A stretch of 64,000 bases of DNA from Echinarachnius parma (GCA_037951105.1 JBAMJV010009743.1:19450-83449); one strand, 5' to 3'. Counted from the first letter of the stretch, positions 22,453 to 33,099 are shown. Notes: generated by a model from the sequence alone, not told the origin. Numbers and translations are program-made.

Positions 22453-22778
22453 AGGGACTTAGTAACATTGGCCGAATTCTCAAAATCCAATTGGAATTCT
22501 AGGGGTGCCCTCATACCTTATGTATTCGTATTAACAACAAAAGCATGGGACAGGTTTCGGTTTTTCAAATTTCCCTTTAAGATGTTCAATTATCCACTGG
22601 ATCGTTGCAATGAGTGAGTGAATATCACTTTGCATTTTTGCTCATTACTCTGCCATATAACGTCCATTTAACTTGAAATTTTCACACAATACCCAGTGAA
22701 TATATCAGATAACAACAATATACATTATATCAACCATTCATCACTTTTTGCACATGTCAACAAAGTTACTAGATCCCT
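22453..22778. mobile_element. TTAA MITE, family 'AGGGACTTAGTAAC'
   Basis: Ends AGGGACTTAGTAACATTG and inverse (AAAGTTACTAGATCCCT) with TTAA at 22449-22452 and 22779-22782. It has no coding capacity. It lies between the two receptor genes. Confidence 0.85.
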
Positions 22779-23601
22779 TTAAGCGTAACAGTTCGGTGGG
22801 AGGCACGTGTATGAGCTACTTCACCGCACATTAGACAACTAAAATCAAAATAATGAATATTCTGGTCAGTTCCCTCTATCTTTAATGTACTTCATAAAAA
22901 CAAGTGCATCACTTCGCCTGATCCCTCAATCGACTTTTTTAAATATCTCACAAGACACAGGCATTGCAACAGGTTAAAAGCCACGCCATCAGTTTTTTTT
23001 ATTTTTTTTTTATAAATGTACACCTTTATCGTAAAAATCCGTATTATAACGTAAACAACGCGAGATACCAATGTTTATTGCGTCTTTCCATACGTACGTG
23101 AGAAGATATTAGGCCGATATATTCACAGAAATACAACATATAAATAATAATCCCGGAAGGCGCCCTCTAACATAACACCTCGACGACACAGTCATTTTAA
23201 TTACGTAGCATAAATTATAAATTACAAACAAGAATTTCAAAATATATGTTAGTCCAAAGAATAAGGGTTCCGAAAATAGCTATATAGGGGAGTGTGTCTC
23301 CCCCCCCCCCCCCACCCGAGAGTTTAGAAGTCGGCAATATTCGGGCAAAATGCACCTTTATTTCGGGCAAAAAACACGCTATTTTATGGCTAAATCGAAC
23401 CGTATTCTGATAAACTAATCAATGCGGGCAAGCTCATTATTATTTCGAGGCACACCCATGTAATTTTTGGGCAAAATCGGACAATTTTTTTCATATTTGG
23501 GCAAATTCATGATTTTGTATTCGTACGCCTATGGACGACTGAGTCAATTTTATTTCCGGAGATAAGAGATATGAGCTATGAGGATCGAGTCGAGATGACA
23601 T

Positions 23602-23790
23602 CAGAAGAAAGGGGGTGGTACTAATGCGAACTCATACAAGATATACGGGTCGGGAGGAGAGCGCCCTCTGCGGGCTTTAAATGATGACGCTACAGCGACT
23701 TTAATTTCAAGAGATGCCCATGACAGCAGGGTCTCTCCAATGAGCTGGGAGGACCGACGACTGACGATGAGGAGAGAGGTGGGTATCAAA
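23602..23790 (-). pseudogene. duplicate of the receptor terminal exon tail downstream of gene B
   Basis: Repeats the end of exon 8 and the 3' UTR of gene B about 180 bp further on: 'agagcgccctct', 'ttaaatgatgacgct', 'actttaatttcaagagatg' and the reversed block for RRSSQLIGETL. TM4 is not complete. It mirrors the 10783-11194 arrangement next to gene A. Confidence 0.75.
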
Positions 23791-23878
23791 GTCAGTACGA
23801 ATCACGCAACAAACCGGATAAATACGGGTCGAGGGAGAGCGCCCTCCTCTAAAAGATGACGCTTCAGCGGCTTTAATA

Positions 23879-24019
23879 TCACGAGATGCCCATGACAGCT
23901 AGGGTCCCGCCGATGAGCTGAGACGACCGAGCCGAGATGACGATGAGGAGAACGAGACTGATGACGAAGAAAACTCGATCCAAGCAATCAGCCAGGAACT
24001 CCATGTCCGTACGGCTCGA
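23879..24019 (-). pseudogene. gene B exon 8 (TM4 and stop)
   Basis: 141 bp and intact: SSRTDMEFLADCLDR, TM4 VFFVISLVLLIVISA, SSQLIGGTLAVMGIS, then TGA. It is more conserved with gene A than exon 7. Confidence 0.88.
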
Positions 24020-24601
24020 CTGAAATAATAGAAGGAAACACAAACGTCATCGGTTTACCCAAACGTTTAAAGAAAAAAAAAATGTATAGACAATCTGAAT
24101 TTCGAAAACAAAATCATGACAATGAGAATGACAGATGTTATCGTGGCGACAATGTGTGATGTTCTTAGGTGTACGGACATACTTGTATTTCCGCCCTGGC
24201 TTTATGTTTATGTTTATGAACAGTGCTTAAAAGAATGTGTGTTTGTTAAAAAGATAAGTCAAAAAGATAAGTCACTATTTGAATCTGAAGTCAGCAGGGA
24301 TCATGAATCCACAACCTGATCATTTCTGAACAGTAATCGAATAGTCTTTCGAGATAACGGTTAATCTCGATTCAACTCTATTCAACTCGTTTCAACCATT
24401 TCAACAATGCTCGCGTTTCAAAATAGGCGTGATATATACATGTATACTTTCCTTTAAACAACGGTATTATTAAAAAAGAAAATAATGATAAACTTAAGTG
24501 AAAAAATGTCAATGAAAGAAATTCATGTTTCTTAATAATAATTCCTAATCAATTTCGTTTGATTTTACTATCCTATAATGATGGTTGTTGTCTATACGAA
24601 C

Positions 24602-24762
24602 CTCAGGATCCCCGCCATCCTTGCTAGAATCTGTCAGTTTGCCCGGGTCTGCTCCCCATGCTGCCTTTGTCTTCATCGTACCAGCCTGGAGCTCGCCACC
24701 GTGGTCACCCACCTTCTCGGCTTTCTCGTCGTTCAGAGCAACTTCGGCGACAACTATAACAT
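24602..24762 (-). pseudogene. gene B exon 7 (cytoplasmic loop)
   Basis: 161 bp, phase 1 to 0, acceptor CCAG, donor GTTCGT (weak). It reads VIVVAEVALNDEKAEKVG, then LQAGTMKTKAAWG, aligning with ETGTLKTSEAW of gene A exon 7. Confidence 0.65.
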
Positions 24763-25509
24763 CTGGACGGAAGAACGAGACGAGTCATTAATTTCAGATA
24801 GAAAATGAAACAATCAAACATGTATACTGTATATAGTGACTTAGGAAAACACGACAAGTGGCTATTCTAGACAGGTGACCACATTAGACAGGTTCCATAA
24901 CTTCTTTTTAAAATCTCTGCAAGGGATCACTTGTGGAAACTATTGGAAGGTTCTCTAATACACGTTCGACAGCATCTTGTTGTGTTTAAAAAGATCTACT
25001 GTTCAATAATAATTCGACTCAATATTATTGACAGAAACCATTGTTGGTATGTGCCAAAATTCAACTATTCATATTCCCATGATGTTACCTGAGTATTTTT
25101 GACAAATTCGCACTTCCCATTAAAGTGAACGTAATTGTGCCGATGACATTGCTAAAGTGGTGTAGCAGGGGAAATACTTCACGGAATACATAGAGTGCTC
25201 CCCCCCCCCCCCAATAATTCACGAACCCCCATCCAAATCAATCCAACCATGCTACGCAATTAAAAGAGAACGTTTATAGACGCGATGAGGATGGTCATAA
25301 AAGATGGTTGATTACTTGATGTACATAAGACAGGATGAACAAAAAGGCGTTAGGGGAGAGGGGGAGAGGGGGAGAGGAGGGAGGGGGGGGGGGGGATGGG
25401 GTGTTTTGGGCAGGGGAGAGTTGGGAAGATTAATCCGCTGTTGCGACCCCTTGTTCATATCACATCATTATGAGCAGCTGAAAACAAGAACAAGAAGTGA
25501 GACTATTCA

Positions 25510-25803
25510 TTATCTGTCCTACAGCGGCATCGCATTTCCTCATAAACGTGATGGTCCCAAGGAAATCGTAGATGAACCACCTCGCGTGATGATTCTTGAC
25601 CTCCCAATCCTGGTGGGCGACGTTGGTGGCGACGATAGAGAGAGACGTAATGATCACGAGGACGATTAGGGAGGAAGCACTGTAGATGACAATGAGGGGT
25701 TCCTGACCCGGCACCGATGTCCGCGGCATGATGTCGGCGATGACGATTTGGAAGACCGTCTGACCGAGGACGAGGGCGAGGCAGGCTGAAACACGCTCGC
25801 CAC
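25510..25803 (-). pseudogene. gene B exon 6 (TM2-TM3), broken 3' end
   Basis: The acceptor (CTAG) and coding region through TM2 (GERVSACLALVLGQTVFQ), TM3 and FLGTITFM are intact. One base is then missing relative to gene A and the donor position reads AT in place of GT. Confidence 0.82.
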
Positions 25804-26031
25804 CTAGAAGAACATAAAGAAAAGGGTCATATATTTCGTTCTATTGAGACCTATATCTTTAAGTAATTAATTTGATGTTATGAATAAAATCCATGACTGT
25901 TTTTATTAGAAATCATCAACATATCCGCCCAAACAGGTCAAAAGTATAACTAACCTTACTCGATGATGGATTTTTATTTGGAATTATATTAGGCTCTTCA
26001 TATTCATACTTGTATGTTGAGCAGTTTTACC

Positions 26032-26130
26032 GGAACGTAAAATGACATCTTTACAAATCGATGAGGTCTATGGTAAGGGTTATGGTTGTGTTGAACATAC
26101 TTTTTAGCGGAACGAAGAACGACATCTGTA
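26032..26130 (-). repeat. partial copies of the exon 5 3' end beside gene B exon 5
   Basis: The string 'gcggaacgaagaacgacatctg' is present, in shortened and mutated form, near 26035-26060 and at 26105-26130, in addition to the true exon edge at 26216-26245. A TTAGGG/CTAGGG-rich run (26145-26205) separates two of them. Confidence 0.65.
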
Positions 26131-26215
26131 CAAAACGATATGGGCTAGGGTTAGGGTTAGGGCTAGGGTTACGGTATAATTGGGCTAGGGTTAGTGTTAA
26201 ATATGTTGAGCATAC

Positions 26216-26487
26216 CCTTAAGCGGAACGAAGTACGACATCTGCGCAAGCACGTTGAGGGCGACGAGTGGCGACATCACGTTGCGGAGGTAGAAGTCGGG
26301 AAGACGGGCCAGCGAAATACTGATGTCCAGGAAGTTGTACGCGCGGTCCAGTCCAGGAGCGCTGACCGAATAAGAGCTACCGGTAATGTTGGTGATGTCC
26401 TACTGTTGGTTCTGGTTACTGAAGATGACCATGAAGCCGGGAACGAAGACGAACAGCCCGTCGTGGTGACCGGGTACGATGATGGAT
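26216..26487 (-). pseudogene. gene B exon 5 remnant, Cys-loop deleted and TAG stop
   Basis: Homology to gene A exon 5 begins only after the Cys-loop (IIVPGHHDGLFVFVPGF) and runs to the donor (LPDFYLRNVMSPLVALNV, then PLKG). The QQW codon is TAG. Upstream of about 26487 the sequence becomes a palindromic repeat, and I found no displaced 5' part up to exon 4. Confidence 0.88.
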
Positions 26488-26496
26488 GATCAGGAC

Positions 26497-26650
26497 GGTT
26501 CCTGTTTGCAGGAAGTGTTACAATCGATTGTTATTTAAGATACAATTAATTGCAAGTCAGAACATATGACTAAATGCGCGAATCTGATTGGTTCAAAACT
26601 TCAAATGTGCATGTTTGCTGACTTGCATCGATTGTTATTTACTGTGGAAA
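26497..26650. mobile_element. palindromic MITE at the gene B exon 5 breakpoint
   Basis: Carries 'tacaatcgattg' near both ends and the central block 'atgcgcgaatctgattggtt', as in the 14897-15066 element. Its left edge coincides within about 10 bp with the point where exon 5 homology stops. Confidence 0.65.
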
Positions 26651-27089
26651 ATAGCCAATATTGTTTTGATACAGAACATGAAATCCTTACGATAGATTAT
26701 CAATATTTTCTATTATTAAAAAAAAGTGACATTTCAAAACAAAAAAAAAGTTTTTGTTCTTTGTACTTCTCTCTTTTTTTCTTCTCAGCGTTTAGAAAAA
26801 TAGTATTGAGCGCTATATAAATGTTATATGTTATTGTATTATTATTAGACAGTATTATTATTACAAATGGCTTACCATAATTTCAAACCATAATCTTAAA
26901 TCGAAGTTCAACTTCGTGGCGTTGTGAAAAACACTCAAAAGTCTGGGATTCAAGTCTTATTGACTTAAATGTTTTGAACATCGAGTGGTGTTGACCTTGA
27001 CAACTACCAACGGTCAAAGCTTGCGGGTTGTATGCGATGACTTTTTATATAGGAACACCGCGTGTTACGCGACAACAAGACATCTTTAA

Positions 27090-27367
27090 AGGGATCTAGT
27101 AACTTTGTTGACAAGTGCAAACAGTGATGAGTGATTAATAAAATGTAAATTGCTGTGATCTGATATGTCCACAAAGTATTGGGCGAACATTTCACGTTAA
27201 TTGGATGTTTTCGGCCGAGAAATGAGCAATAAATGTAAAGTATTATTCACTAACTCATTTCACTTACTTTATACACGGCCAAGCGAAAATAACTTTTGAA
27301 CCAAATGCAAATTTGAAAAACCGAAACCTGTCCCGCGTGAGGATTTTGACAATGTTACTAGATCCCT
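27090..27367. mobile_element. TTAA MITE, family 'AGGGACTTAGTAAC'
   Basis: Begins AGGGATCTAGTAACTTTGTT and ends AATGTTACTAGATCCCT, flanked by TTAA. It lies in intron 4 of gene B, opposite in orientation to 22453-22778. Confidence 0.8.
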
Positions 27368-27385
27368 TTAAAGCATTTAACTTAC

Positions 27386-27495
27386 ATGTTTTGCACAATG
27401 ATTGGCGGTGACCAGACCGACGCCATGGGTACTACTATCTGAGATATGTTCCCGTAGTCTCGGGGGTTCCAAGCCAGTCGAGTGTCCCTCCATGT
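27386..27495 (-). pseudogene. gene B exon 4 (110 bp)
   Basis: TWRDTRLAWNPRDYGNIS, then VWSPPIIVQN. The 5' edge and about 120 bp of the preceding intron are almost identical to gene A, while the rest of the exon has diverged. Confidence 0.87.
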
Positions 27496-27599
27496 CTGAA
27501 CAAAACGAATCAAAATAATAATACAATTAATATACTCCATTTATATATCACCTGATATGATTGATACTCATCTCTAAGCGTTTACTTTATTTATCCCGG

Positions 27600-28484
27600 T
27601 GGTGTTTCACAAAGATCCTAAGTTGAACTTAACTCTAAGTTGGACTTAACTATTATAGAAAGCAATTTGTAGCCTTGGAGTACAATATATCCAAAAGCAA
27701 AAAACAAGAATTTTAGACTTTTTATAAATGTTGCATACACAAAAAATGAAATCTCCATGATAATTGAACATATTAATGATTTGAATTAACATGTAATGCC
27801 TTTTAAAGGGACTTTTGCAACAATTTCAAAGAAACTGTAGTGGCTTTCCAGACTTTAAAGTACAACTTAGAGTTAAAGGATAGTTGAGTTCTGTAAGGAG
27901 AGTACAGTTTTAGTGAAACTGAATTTTAGTTACCAAAACCTGCATCATTACATACAAACTAATAGTTATAACTAGAAAGGAACACAAAATTACAAATGAC
28001 GTAGTAAAGATCATGTTATCATTCAAAAAGAGCCGTTAAAACGTACGGGGGGGGGGAGGGGGGGGGGGGGGCGCTCTCTAAACACTCATCGGTTTCAACC
28101 ATTTTGAATAAAATATTGTGCATGTGATGCTTTGTTGAAATAGTGATTAGATAGAGAAATAACCAACAACTATTTAAATACCTATTTTGTAACTTTTTGA
28201 AAAGAGGAAGCATTTTTTTGAATTTTTAACGGCTGGTTCAAAATTCTCTAATAAACCCGGGGCCCCGGGTTTATTACAAATTGTTATATTTATGGATATT
28301 TCAGCCGTTTCTGAACCGATTTTGATCAAACAAAGATGATTTTATTGTTTAAATATTATGCTCTTTCAAATTTTACACTCAGTTTTTCATTACCTCACAA
28401 ACCAATTAAGTAGTCTAGCGCCCTCTCTACCAAAACTCAACTTTCCCTTTAAGTTCAACTTAGGATCCTTGTGAAATACCCCCC
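27600..28484. mobile_element. palindromic element with nested TTAA MITE
   Basis: GGTGTTTCACAAAGATCCTA at the left and 'ggatccttgtgaaatacccc' at the right form inverted ends, followed inward by AAGTTGAACTTAA and its inverse. The TTAA MITE 27877-28448 sits inside. A deleted relative starts near 16383 in gene A. Confidence 0.7.
27877..28448. mobile_element. TTAA MITE, family 'AGGGATAGTTGAG' (inverted copy)
   Basis: TTAA at 27873-27876 and 28449-28452. Its sequence is the reverse of the 7333 and 17706 copies. A G-tract interrupts it near 28050. Confidence 0.8.
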
Positions 28485-28564
28485 GGTCATCGGACACACA
28501 CTCTCAATCAATCCGCAGGTGAACTGCACGTTCTGCTCTCTTGGAAAGAATGCATTCTGGCAGC

Positions 28565-28625
28565 CAACACCCCCAACCCCCCCCCCCAAAAAAAAAAAAA
28601 CAACAACAACAATAATAATAATAAA
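28565..28625 (+). repeat. C-tract and A/AAT simple repeats
   Basis: C10, A12, (CAA)n and (AAT)n in series just 3' of gene B exon 3. Confidence 0.85.
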
Positions 28626-28664
28626 TAAATACATCTGTAAAAAATCAATAAAAGTCGTGCTTAC

Positions 28665-28709
28665 CATAGTTAGATAGGAGACTCCTCTGAGGATTTGGTT
28701 GCGTTCATC
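28665..28709 (-). pseudogene. gene B exon 3 (45 bp)
   Basis: DERNQILRGVSYLTM, identical in protein to gene A exon 3 although the bases differ at several third positions. Splice sites are intact. Confidence 0.87.
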
Positions 28710-29169
28710 CTAAATAGGAAAGGTTAGCAAATGAGAACAAAGTATGGACATTGTTATAATGGGGAAAATAGAACTTCATCTTGCTTTCACTTCATTTTCA
28801 TTATAAGTTATTATTTTTCATTTATACGATGTTATTTAATTCATATTAACTTCTTTTCATTTCATCTCATTTCAAATCCAAATCATGATATAGAATTTTT
28901 GTTTACAAAAGTGAATTATCATATATATAGTCCATGCATGCAGCCTATAACTAAATTTTTTAATTAATCCAAAAACCTAGGTAGATAATAACATGCAGAT
29001 GCGAGTAAAGGGAAACTTTCATAAGAATCATAACAAAGTCCCCAATATCATACGAAGTGGTATGTAGAGACGGTATGTGGAACCAGATTGGGACAACTGC
29101 CGGGACAGATATTGATTTCTATGTATAATGTATGTATAATCAATGCACCGCGAGTTTAACGCATACCAT

Positions 29170-29735
29170 TTACGTGGGCGGGCAGGGGAGGAGCGGAGGT
29201 CTGATGAGGGGAGGGGGGGGGGGGGGGGGAGGATGAGAAGGAGGAGAAGGAGGGGAGGAGGAAGAACATAAGGAAGTTGAAGGAAGAGAGGGAGGAGGAA
29301 GAGTAGGAGAAGATGGTGAAGGGAGGTTGAGATAATGGAGAAGGAGGAGGTGGAGTAGGAGGGAAGGAGGGGGAATAAGGAGGAGGAGGGGGAGGAAGAG
29401 GAGGATGAAGAGTAGGAGGTGGATGAAGAGAAGGAGGAGAAGGCGAAGGAGGAGGAATAGGAAGAGGGGGAGGGAGGAGGAGTGGAACGGTGAGGAAGAG
29501 AGGAGGAGGAGTGGGTGGAGAAGAAGGCGGAAATGAGGTGTAATGAGGGGAAGAGTGTAGTAGTAGTAGTAGGAGGAGGAGGAGGAGGAGGTGGAGGGAA
29601 AGAAAGAGGAGAAGGAGGGGAATGAGGAGATGGAGGAGGAGTGATGAGGGGGGGGGGGGGGGAGTCTGTGGGGGAGTGGGTGGAAGAGCAGGAGGAAGAG
29701 GAGGCGAATGAGGAGGTATAGGATTAGGGCAGGAG
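29170..29735 (+). repeat. 560-bp polypurine tract (GGA/GAG-rich)
   Basis: Almost only A and G on the plus strand, with G-runs at both ends and a (GTA)n/(GGA)n middle, in intron 2 of gene B. It reads as a Pro/Ser-rich frame on the minus strand, which is a composition artefact. Confidence 0.9.
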
Positions 29736-29755
29736 GGGAAGGGGAGATAACCTAC

Positions 29756-29892
29756 CAATTCCAGAATGTTGAGAAGATAGAATTGCGTGGTGACTTCCAA
29801 GGGACCCACATCTCTCGGCGGCATCTGCCTGGTATCATACCCGGTATCCAGTAGATCGCTGATTAGCAAGCCCTCGTAAGACGAATTCTGAC
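29756..29892 (-). pseudogene. gene B exon 2
   Basis: 137 bp. SSYEGLLISDLLDTGYD, then TTQFYLLNILEL. Acceptor CAG and donor GTAGG are intact. Confidence 0.82.
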
Positions 29893-30595
29893 CTGTGCCA
29901 TGTAAGACGTAGAAAGGTATAACATTACTTAGTGATTTTTAGCATAGTATTTCCATAGATAATTGGATAAGTCAGGGAATATTTTACTGTGGTGGAAATT
30001 GAAAGGTATATTTCTTTTTTAAAATTTTAAATAGAATTTCCATCTTAGATGATTGGTAGAAGCAGGGGATGATTTTTATTTCGAAGTGTTTGTGCTCTTG
30101 CGATTCATACGCTCAACTTTCCTCTTCCTCACAAAGGCATTGCTTTTTGAAATGCACTGTAAAACAGATCTTAACAATAAATTTAAGCCAGTATTAAATC
30201 GATAACTAGCCAAATGACCTACAAACTGATACGCAGTATATAATATTCGATATTTCTGTATAACATCAACTAACATTTGCGATACGAATATATACGAACA
30301 AGTACATATATTAAAAGCAAGCCGCGGTTTATGCTTTCACCATATATTCACATTTTACAAGTTTTTGTTTACTCTTTACAATTACGTATTTTCATGCTTC
30401 GCAATTAATCATAAGATTATCATTAACCGATCTTTTGACAAAAGTATCACAATAAAAAATAAAGAATACATTAGAAGTAGTAGTAGTGGTAATGGTGGTG
30501 ATGGTGGTGGTAGTAGTAGTAGCAGTAGAAGTTAGCTGTAGTAGATAGTATTCTTCTTCATCATCAATAAGATCATAACAAGTGGTTTGACTTAC
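29893..30595 (-). other. intron 1 of gene B
   Basis: AT-rich, with a (GTA/GGT)n simple repeat near 30475-30545. Nothing else was recognised. Confidence 0.55.
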
Positions 30596-30677
30596 CGGAA
30601 ATAACCCGATCTGAACAGATAACGACGATAAGGCACCATAGCACCTTCAAACATTTCGTACGCGGAGAGAAATTCAT
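30596..30677 (-). pseudogene. gene B exon 1 (signal peptide)
   Basis: 82 bp, ATG at 30677, hydrophobic leader (KVLWCLIVVICS), GTAAGT donor. Same length and phase as gene A exon 1. This exon itself is intact. Confidence 0.8.
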
Positions 30678-30777
30678 GATTCGAAAAAAAAAATCGGTAT
30701 GACTCGCTTCCCTTCAGGACCACTTCGTATCTGATAAAAGTAGCTGATTGATCTTGATGTTTATACCACAGTGTTAC

Positions 30778-30902
30778 GTGAAAGTGATATTCAGAGTCAA
30801 CACAGTCGCAAGTATAAATGGTTGTATCTTATGCTTCTTTATGCTTCTTTACTGACACCAACTTGCATTCGCTTCTGATTTTCGCGATGATGTAACGTAA
30901 AT
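30778..30902 (-). promoter_or_regulatory. conserved upstream block of gene B with TATA-like box
   Basis: Partner of 20881-21003. The TATA-like CATTTATACTTG lies about 140 bp 5' of the ATG. Promoter function is inferred from conservation only. Confidence 0.4.
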
Positions 30903-31477
30903 CTCATTAGGTATTCCGGGGACCCCCACTCGAACTCTACAAACAATTCATTACAAACAAAGTTATTTGCGCTCTTGTTTATTATGCAAGCCCTAAGGCG
31001 TAGTTAGGAGGGCATAGCCCGGGGCAGGATAGCCCTATCAACCCCTAAGGGGGTATTTTTACCCCCTTCGTTTACCCCGCCCCCCGTTGACATGGTACTT
31101 TATTTAGCCACAGGATTCAAGGGTGTATATAGACACGTAATCGCGTTCTAGTGAAAGTTATGGTTAATATTTGGTGAAGGGTTAAAATAGATGTTAATAA
31201 AAATAATGATATCAGGTGTTTCATGTCAGTTTTGTCTATAGGCCCTTTTCTATCCCTTCTTAACAGGAGACCCTGTTAAATTAAATTACAAAATTAATAT
31301 AAAAATGAAATTAAAATATACAAATATTAATGAACATAAATACAAATGGGAAAATAATAAATTAATAAATAAATATGAATAAACAAAATTAAATCCCCCA
31401 CATGTGGGTTTTCTCTGGCTACACCGCACCACTTACATGCTTGGATCATATAAGATGAATTCTTGTGCGGTAATTAA
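30903..31477. other. no gene recognised
   Basis: Intergenic. The segment at 30985-31090 resembles 21540-21600 ('taggaggctaatcctggggc' versus 'taggagggcatagcccgggg', then 'acccctaagggg'), so it may be part of the region duplicated with the receptor gene. Confidence 0.4.
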
Positions 31478-32015
31478 AGGGGTAGTTTAGTTTTGGTAGA
31501 GAGAGCGCTGCACATCACAATTTTTTTGTGAGATAATGAAAAACTGATTGTCGAATTTGAGAGAACATGCAATTTTAATGGCAGAATAAACTTTATTTGG
31601 TCAAATTCGGTCCAGAAACGGCTGAAATATCAATAAATATATTTGAACTTATAATTATTTGGGGCCCAAATAATTAGATGATTTTTTCAAAAAATAAAAA
31701 AAATGCTAACACCTTTTCAAAAAAATTCAAAAGCGTTTTTTAAATAGTTGTTGATGATCTATCTACTTAATCATTATTTCAATAGAACATCACATGTATT
31801 ATTTTGTATGAAAAATGGTTGAAACTAATGTCTTTTTAGAAAGCGCCCTCTTGTGTTTTAATGGCTCTTTTTAAAAATGATAACAGGCTTTTTACTTAGT
31901 CGTTTGTAATTTTGTATACCTTTCGAGCATGGTGGAGTAATATTCTATTAGTTTATAATGTTACTGTCCAGGTTTGGTTACTAAAGTTCAGTCTTACCAA
32001 AACTGTACTACCCCT
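31478..32015. mobile_element. TTAA MITE, family 'AGGGATAGTTGAG' (diverged)
   Basis: Left end AGGGGTAGTTTAGTTTTGGT, right end inverse (CTGTACTACCCCT), TTAA at 31474-31477 and 32016-32019. Confidence 0.8.
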
Positions 32016-32174
32016 TTAAGATCGCATCAGCAAATACTTAACAAATTAAAGTATCTGCGTATTGATTATGAATATTCTGCGCTGCGTGTCATCTCACCTT
32101 GTATTGCAGCGTCATTCACACTTCACATAAGGTCACACGGTATAACAGTGCATTTGTGGGAGTCAATTATTTAA

Positions 32175-32519
32175 AGGGACTTAGTAACATTGTCCAAATC
32201 CTCAAAACTTACTTGGAATTCGAATGGTTCTCTCATACCTTGTCGTATTCATAAAAGCACGGGACAGGTTTCAGAATTTCAAATTTCCATTTCGTTCAAC
32301 AAATATTTACGATTGAAGTATTCGGATGTTAAACTGTAGTGTTAAACGAGTTAGTGAATATAATTCTGCATTTTCGCTCATTCCTTTGCCAAATAACACC
32401 CAATTATTAAAACGTGACATTTGTACACATTACTTTGTGGACATATCAGATCACACCAATGCACATTTTATCAACTACACATCACTTTTTGCCCTTGTCA
32501 ACAAAGTTACTAGATCCCG
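32175..32519. mobile_element. TTAA MITE, family 'AGGGACTTAGTAAC', with duplicated flank
   Basis: AGGGACTTAGTAACATTGTC at the left, 'caaagttactagatcccg' then TTAA at the right. About 36 bp of flank ('gtcacacggtat.acagtgca') is present on both sides (from 32132 and from 32525). Confidence 0.8.
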
Positions 32520-33099
32520 TTAAGTCACACGGTATTACAGTGCATTTATGGGAGTCAACTAATCAATGGGGTGGAGGTTGGGAGCATTTTTGAAGCAATT
32601 TTTTTTCTCACATGAATATATTGCTGGAGGCTATTCGCAAGTTGTTTCCAGATGGCCCCTTCCAAGAAATGCTGCCATACATTTGAAAATACTTGATTAT
32701 TGTGTAACCTCAGGAACCGTACGATTGTCACAAACAATAACCTTCTGTTGACTCCTATGATCTACACAAAGATTTACAAACAAGCAATAAAATAAGTCAA
32801 CATTCCAATAACCCCCTTTTTACAAATTCTAAGTGAAGCTTGCAAAAGAGCATTTAAAGGCCTCATGCGCGTTTGTAATGTAATCAAAAAAGTATTTAAA
32901 GTTCTTCAATATATAAAATGAAATAATAAATACATGTTCTTTAAAATGGCACTGCAGTTAAAGTATACTCTTTTCAGCTATGTGACTGCTATACTTGTTT
33001 TTAATATGTGATTTTCTATTGTTTTGATAAAATGAAGATGGATAGCTGATTACAAAATATGACACAGGGGTGTGATAGCCTTGTACATAGAATACAAAC
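32520..33099. other. no gene recognised
   Basis: AT-rich intergenic DNA. Overlapping 60-codon frames on both strands near 32555-32750 show no motif. Confidence 0.45.

Larger units (their letters stand above)
23879..30677 (-). pseudogene. Cys-loop receptor subunit pseudogene, gene B
   Basis: Tandem paralogue of gene A in the same orientation, with exons at 30596-30677, 29756-29892, 28665-28709, 27386-27495, 26216-26487 (remnant), about 25510-25803, 24602-24762 and 23879-24019. Exons 1-4 and 8 keep exact lengths, phases and splice sites. Three lesions are visible. The 5' half of exon 5, including both Cys-loop cysteines, is missing. The QQWDI tryptophan codon is TAG. Exon 6 ends with a 1-bp deletion and AT where the GT donor should be. 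A full receptor cannot be made. Regulation or truncated products cannot be judged. Confidence 0.85.

Noticed and set aside
26145-26205. Interstitial telomere
   Set aside because: TTAGGG-like units are few, mixed with CTAGGG, and shorter than a convincing telomeric tract.
29156-29869. 237-codon Pro/Ser/Leu-rich open frame on the minus strand
   Set aside because: It is the translation of a polypurine tract plus gene B exon 2. The low-complexity part has no gene-like signal, and only the exon 2 segment is real.
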